From: an uncultured Alistipes sp. | GTDB taxonomy: Bacteria; Bacteroidota; Bacteroidia; Bacteroidales; Rikenellaceae | DNA length: 16,783 nt | Reading direction: 5' to 3' | Assembly: GCA_904502075.1 (NCBI GenBank) | Contig: CAJGDL010000023.1 | Location: 1-16,783, forward strand | Shown: piece by piece, positions 15,276-16,783 of the stretch | Numbering within the stretch: position 1 is the first letter of the stretch | How the letters are laid out: the number at the start of each line of letters is the position of its first letter | Notes under the pieces: model-generated | Told to the model about the DNA's origin: nothing | Database searches by the model: none | What the model saw: only the letters and a program-made list of their open reading frames with translations | Made by a program: the position numbers and the translations under genes

Positions 15276-15857
15276 TTATTGCACGATATAGACCGATCGG
15301 AAGTAACGGAGTTTGTTCTTCATGGTGTCGTTTTTCACCTCGTCCCAGACGAAGATTTTTTCACCTAACGCGCGCAGAGTGAATTCCCGGATACTCTCGC
15401 CCGCATCGGTTAAAAATGTCGTGGTCAGTTTTCTGCTCGCGGGATCAAACGCCCATTCTCCCTCCACTTCAAACACATTGTCCGGGGGAGCGATGGCCGT
15501 AACCACATACCGCCGACTCACCGTACCATCGGCCGAGAAGGTGTAGTAGTCTGCGCCAAAACCTCCCACATCGTTTCCTTTTCCAAAACTGTAGTAGTTA
15601 GAGATAATCTCACTCCAAGAGGAGTTATACTCTAAATAGCACCATTGTTGAAATTCCTTTCCGGCAAGCAGACGGACAATCTGATCAGGCTCATAGCTTC
15701 CGTAATCGCTTAGTGTGTTCTCAATAAAGTCTGTCGCCTGAGAAATTAGTTCCGCGTTGATAGTTGTTTGATTATCAATTGACCCTTCTTGGTTCTCGTC
15801 TTTATTGCACGCCGCAAACCCGAGCAGCACTACTGCAAAATAAAACAACTTTTTCAT
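15276..15857 (-). CDS. Small surface-type lipoprotein, possibly lipocalin-like, partner of C10 peptidase
   Basis: This 193-residue protein has a lipoprotein signal (MKKLFYFAVVLLGFAAC, Cys17). The residues after the cysteine, N-K-D-E, fit the Bacteroidota surface-export signal X-K-(D/E)2, so I predict display on the cell surface. The mature part looks beta-rich: YYTFSADGTVSRRYVVTA, then GEWAFDPASRKLTTTFLT, then IREFTLRAL and EKIFVWDE. That spacing (G-x-W, then alternating strands) resembles small lipocalin-like domains, but I cannot name a family firmly. The ATG at 15857 is 10 nt after the peptidase stop; an upstream extension to 15890 lacks the signal and overlaps the peptidase, so it is rejected. 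By context it may be an inhibitor or immunity partner of the peptidase. Confidence 0.75.
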   Translation of the reverse strand: MKKLFYFAVVLLGFAACNKDENQEGSIDNQTTINAELISQATDFIENTLSDYGSYEPDQIVRLLAGKEFQQWCYLEYNSSWSEIISNYYSFGKGNDVGGFGADYYTFSADGTVSRRYVVTAIAPPDNVFEVEGEWAFDPASRKLTTTFLTDAGESIREFTLRALGEKIFVWDEVKNDTMKNKLRYFRSVYIVQ

Positions 15858-15867
15858 AGCAATAAAT

Positions 15868-16783
15868 TTAATTATTGGGAGTAATTCCACAGATCATTTT
15901 TACATCTCTTGCATATCCATTAAAGGCATTGCTTAAACAATAAACATAATGCAAAGAATCCCATCCCCAAACGCAACGATAAGAATAAGAGTGATATACA
16001 TTTCTATGGTATACATTGTATGGAGAAGAGGTTTCATAATAAGTTTTAATAATCTTGTTATCTTGATAAGCATCAATATGCCAAATATGGCCATTACTAC
16101 CCAATGTTTCTTGACCTCCAACCCAAACAGGCTTTTTATTATCAATATTATTAACAACCAATGAACTAGAAAAATCCATCACCGCACTACATGAGTAACC
16201 AAAATGTACAAATGTTTCTCTGTTCTCACTAAAGTATGTGACAGTTCCACCATTATCGCTTGTTCCATATTTTATTCTAGGTTGATCTTGGCCTATATCG
16301 CAAACAAGGCGAGAAATCATTCTGGTTGTGTCGGATGAATTTGTGTGTAACTCATTCGCGGTTATCATATCCCAATCGTAAACATGCCCATTAAAAGATG
16401 TAGGATGTCTATGATATGCCATAATCTTTCCCATTGCAGTTGGTCCACATCCTGTTACATATGGGGAACAGAAGTGATTGTATGGATCAAACTGATCCCA
16501 ATAAAATGGAGTAAGAGGATCCGTAGAGATAAATACCTCTTCGGTTTTACAAAAGTAGAGTTTACCGTCAAAGTATTCCAGTGGCAACTTGGTTACATCG
16601 GAAGGTCTGATAGGATCAAGTGGCCCAATTGGATCATCACCTGGCCACGGTTCGGGGGGAGGAAGAAAACCTCTTACTTCTGCCTGATAGTATTCAATTG
16701 CTCCATCCAAAAAGATTGACATTCCCGGATGTTCTTCCAAGATTTCGGGTGTCAACTCTCCCTCATCCGAATAGGCGTAGATA
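15868..16783 (-). CDS. C10-family (streptopain/SpeB-like) cysteine peptidase, N-terminus cut by window edge
   Basis: Visible is the mature part of a secreted C10 peptidase; the frame is open to the window edge, so signal and most of the propeptide lie outside. The first visible residues AYSDEGELTPEILEEHPG match the usual junction region of the family. WDQFDPYNHFC precedes VTGCGPTAMGKIMAYHRHP, placing the catalytic Cys at codon 16449-16447. GHIWHIDAYQ gives the catalytic His at 16089-16087. The VWGWDS segment is the family's WGW motif, and the end VKMICGITP is typical. A proline-rich stretch (FLPPPEPWPGDDPIGP) precedes the domain. A TTG at 16755 is not the start. The gene is AT-rich (16 G/C in 16021-16080 against 36 in 11281-11340), suggesting transfer. 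It is followed 10 nt later by the lipoprotein gene. Confidence 0.92.
   Translation of the reverse strand, partial: IYAYSDEGELTPEILEEHPGMSIFLDGAIEYYQAEVRGFLPPPEPWPGDDPIGPLDPIRPSDVTKLPLEYFDGKLYFCKTEEVFISTDPLTPFYWDQFDPYNHFCSPYVTGCGPTAMGKIMAYHRHPTSFNGHVYDWDMITANELHTNSSDTTRMISRLVCDIGQDQPRIKYGTSDNGGTVTYFSENRETFVHFGYSCSAVMDFSSSLVVNNIDNKKPVWVGGQETLGSNGHIWHIDAYQDNKIIKTYYETSSPYNVYHRNVYHSYSYRCVWGWDSLHYVYCLSNAFNGYARDVKMICGITPNN

Noticed and set aside
16753..16755. TTG as the start of the C10 peptidase
   Set aside because: The frame is open to the window edge and the upstream residues IYAYSDEGE match the family, so the gene simply continues outside the window.

Overview
The window is from a member of the Bacteroidota, most likely Bacteroidales. 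The GC-rich core would fit an Alistipes/Rikenellaceae-type genome, but that rank is only a guess. The phylum call rests on several signs: a type III glutamine synthetase; a single RNase G; a type III pantothenate kinase; promoters of the TTTG / TAnnTTTG type; A/T-rich leaders without Shine-Dalgarno sequences; a tiny lysine-rich ribosomal-type protein beside HU; and a lipoprotein with a Bacteroidota-type surface-export motif.

Layout. Position 1-1011 (+) is the 3' end of glnN, cut by the window edge. It meets a long minus-strand block head-on across a very strong 21-bp inverted-repeat terminator. All other genes are on the minus strand and are listed here in transcription order, right to left. 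At 16783-15276 lies an AT-rich pair: a C10-family (streptopain-like) cysteine peptidase, cut by the window edge, and a small lipoprotein, ending in a strong intrinsic terminator. Next come HU (14989-14717), with a recognisable promoter and upstream A-tracts, and a 29-residue very basic bS22/mS38-like ribosomal protein (14679-14590) followed by a hairpin. A roughly 360-nt structured, gene-free leader precedes a tight run of four genes: rng, mfd, coaX and an outer-membrane beta-barrel gene. rng and mfd lie in the same frame, separated by one stop codon and six further bases. The last part holds a TPR protein, lptC and a CBS/CorC membrane protein from one promoter, then a PpiD/SurA-like periplasmic folding protein from its own promoter.

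Function. The core combines RNA turnover and transcription-coupled repair (rng, mfd), coenzyme A synthesis (coaX), and envelope building (beta-barrel, secreted TPR protein, LPS transport factor LptC, membrane CBS protein, anchored PPIase). The right end differs in base composition and carries the only clearly accessory cargo, a secreted protease and its lipoprotein partner.

The most interesting points are: the protease/lipoprotein pair as a possible protease-inhibitor module; the rng-mfd same-frame junction with a forced non-ATG start; the rng leader; imperfect repeats upstream of the TPR and ppiD promoters; and a charged C-terminal extension on LptC. No tRNA, rRNA, CRISPR array or insertion sequence was seen.
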